Below are positions 6,115 through 6,544 of a DNA stretch of 6,544 nt, in pieces. The position numbers were made by a program, and so were the translations under genes. The stretch spans positions 1 through 6,544 of the forward strand of contig JBBIJH010000157.1 of assembly GCA_037446075.1 (NCBI GenBank), read 5' to 3'. The DNA comes from JBBIJH01 sp037446075. GTDB taxonomy: Bacteria; Bacteroidota; Ignavibacteria; UBA10030; JAHEZR01. Below the pieces are notes generated by a model, which saw nothing but the letters and a program-made list of their open reading frames with translations, had not been told where the DNA came from and did no database searches. Position 1 is the stretch's first letter; every line of letters begins with the position of its first letter.

Positions 6115-6120
6115 AACCCT

Positions 6121-6544
6121 ATGAAACCAGCACAGGTATTCATTGCCATCTTGATTACAGTGCTCCTTGGTAAAGAAAAGCTTGGAGCACAGATTCGTGA
6201 TGATTTTAATGATGGAGACTATACACGGAACCCGACGTGGAATTTGTATTCTTATCCAGGATGTGGGACTACGGGCACGGCTGCAGTTCAATCAGGTGCC
6301 CTCAGGATTCAAAGATTAGGCGCAGGCGGATGCTTCGGGGAAACTTATATCTATATGGATGTCAGTGCCACAATCGCGTCTGACACGAGAATTAGTTTTG
6401 ATGTGAAGGCCTCGATCCGGAGCTTGTCTTGCGGGGGACAGTCCGGTTGGGGAGAGATGCCAGCTTTTCTGTGGCTCTTACTAAGGTTGACCAATGGTGA
6501 TACTGTTAATCTCAGATATGCATACTGTTTTGGGGACATTTGGC
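6121..6544 (+). CDS. Exported protein, N-terminal part (3' end outside window), beta-rich lectin-like domain likely
   Basis: 141 residues are visible with no stop, running off the right edge. MKPAQVFIAILITVLLG is a short basic start plus hydrophobic core, followed by KEKLGAQ; cleavage after A23 is likely, so the product is secreted or in the envelope. The mature start IRDDFNDGDYTRNPTWN matches the style of secreted FCB-group proteins with a concanavalin/LamG-like first domain. Alternating strands follow (YIYMDVSATIASDTRISFDV, then LLRLTNGDTVNLRYAY). Cysteines at 48, 71, 104 and 136 could form disulfides outside the cell. I cannot name a function; later domains, such as a C-terminal sorting signal, are unseen. 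An alternative start at 6103 would add six residues. Confidence 0.82.
   Translation, partial: MKPAQVFIAILITVLLGKEKLGAQIRDDFNDGDYTRNPTWNLYSYPGCGTTGTAAVQSGALRIQRLGAGGCFGETYIYMDVSATIASDTRISFDVKASIRSLSCGGQSGWGEMPAFLWLLLRLTNGDTVNLRYAYCFGDIW

Larger units (their letters stand above)
5846..6120. other. Gene-free stretch before the exported-protein gene
   Basis: Contains the terminator listed separately, then about 190 bases of leader for the last gene. A short hairpin AGGGC/GCCCT (5978-5982 / 5990-5994) and TATATA at 5963-5968 are visible; the latter is a possible -10 but has no recognisable -35 at normal spacing. A T-run at 6030-6035 follows GTCCGGGCTA without a matching 5' arm. I recognise no riboswitch class. 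Minus-strand open frames across this region look unlike real proteins. Confidence 0.5.

Noticed and set aside
6351..6539. Minus-strand open frame at the right edge
   Set aside because: It is antisense to the exported-protein gene, which has a signal peptide and a Shine-Dalgarno.

Overview
The window is 6.5 kb of ordinary-looking bacterial chromosome. It carries a housekeeping DNA-repair gene, a probable sigma/anti-sigma signalling pair, a toxin-antitoxin module, a decayed gene fragment and the start of an exported protein. No rRNA, tRNA, CRISPR array or transposase gene is visible. The FCB group (Bacteroidota, Ignavibacteriota and relatives) is my best guess for the source. The support is the style of the exported protein at the right edge (signal peptide ending in GAQ, then a 'DDFNDGDYTRNPTW' type mature start), the membrane anti-sigma protein with a Ca-binding propeller-like domain, and the weak Shine-Dalgarno sites on two of the genes. 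This is inference from style and does not fix the taxonomy.

Layout, left to right. Positions 1-2034 (+) are the last ~70% of uvrA, open at the left edge. A 155-base gap follows, with a TTGACA/TGTCAA inverted repeat. Positions 2190-3215 (+) encode a 341-residue protein whose N-terminal third resembles sigma-70 region 2. After a 174-base gap containing an imperfect hairpin and a T-run, 3390-4808 (+) encodes a membrane protein with an N-terminal zinc-finger anti-sigma domain, one transmembrane helix and a large outer domain with FG-GAP/VCBS-like Asp-rich loops. A VapBC-type toxin-antitoxin pair lies on the opposite strand (5518 down to 4926), converging on it.

Beyond vapBC lies a gene-free stretch (5519-6120). 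It holds a second, degraded copy of the last ~45 codons of the anti-sigma gene (5684-5845), interrupted by about 30 extra bases with an in-frame TAG. A strong rho-independent terminator (5879-5927) now has no intact gene to serve. The window ends inside a secreted-protein gene starting at 6121.

How the parts may work together: the 2190 and 3390 genes look like a transcription regulator and its membrane-anchored partner. The zinc-finger domain would hold the regulator in the cytoplasm and the outer domain would sense something in the envelope. The repeated gene tail shows that at least one paralogue of the anti-sigma gene once stood next to the first, and vapBC now sits between the intact tail and the broken tail. 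The most worthwhile leads are the divergent sigma/anti-sigma-sensor pair and the direct repeat that brackets the toxin-antitoxin module.
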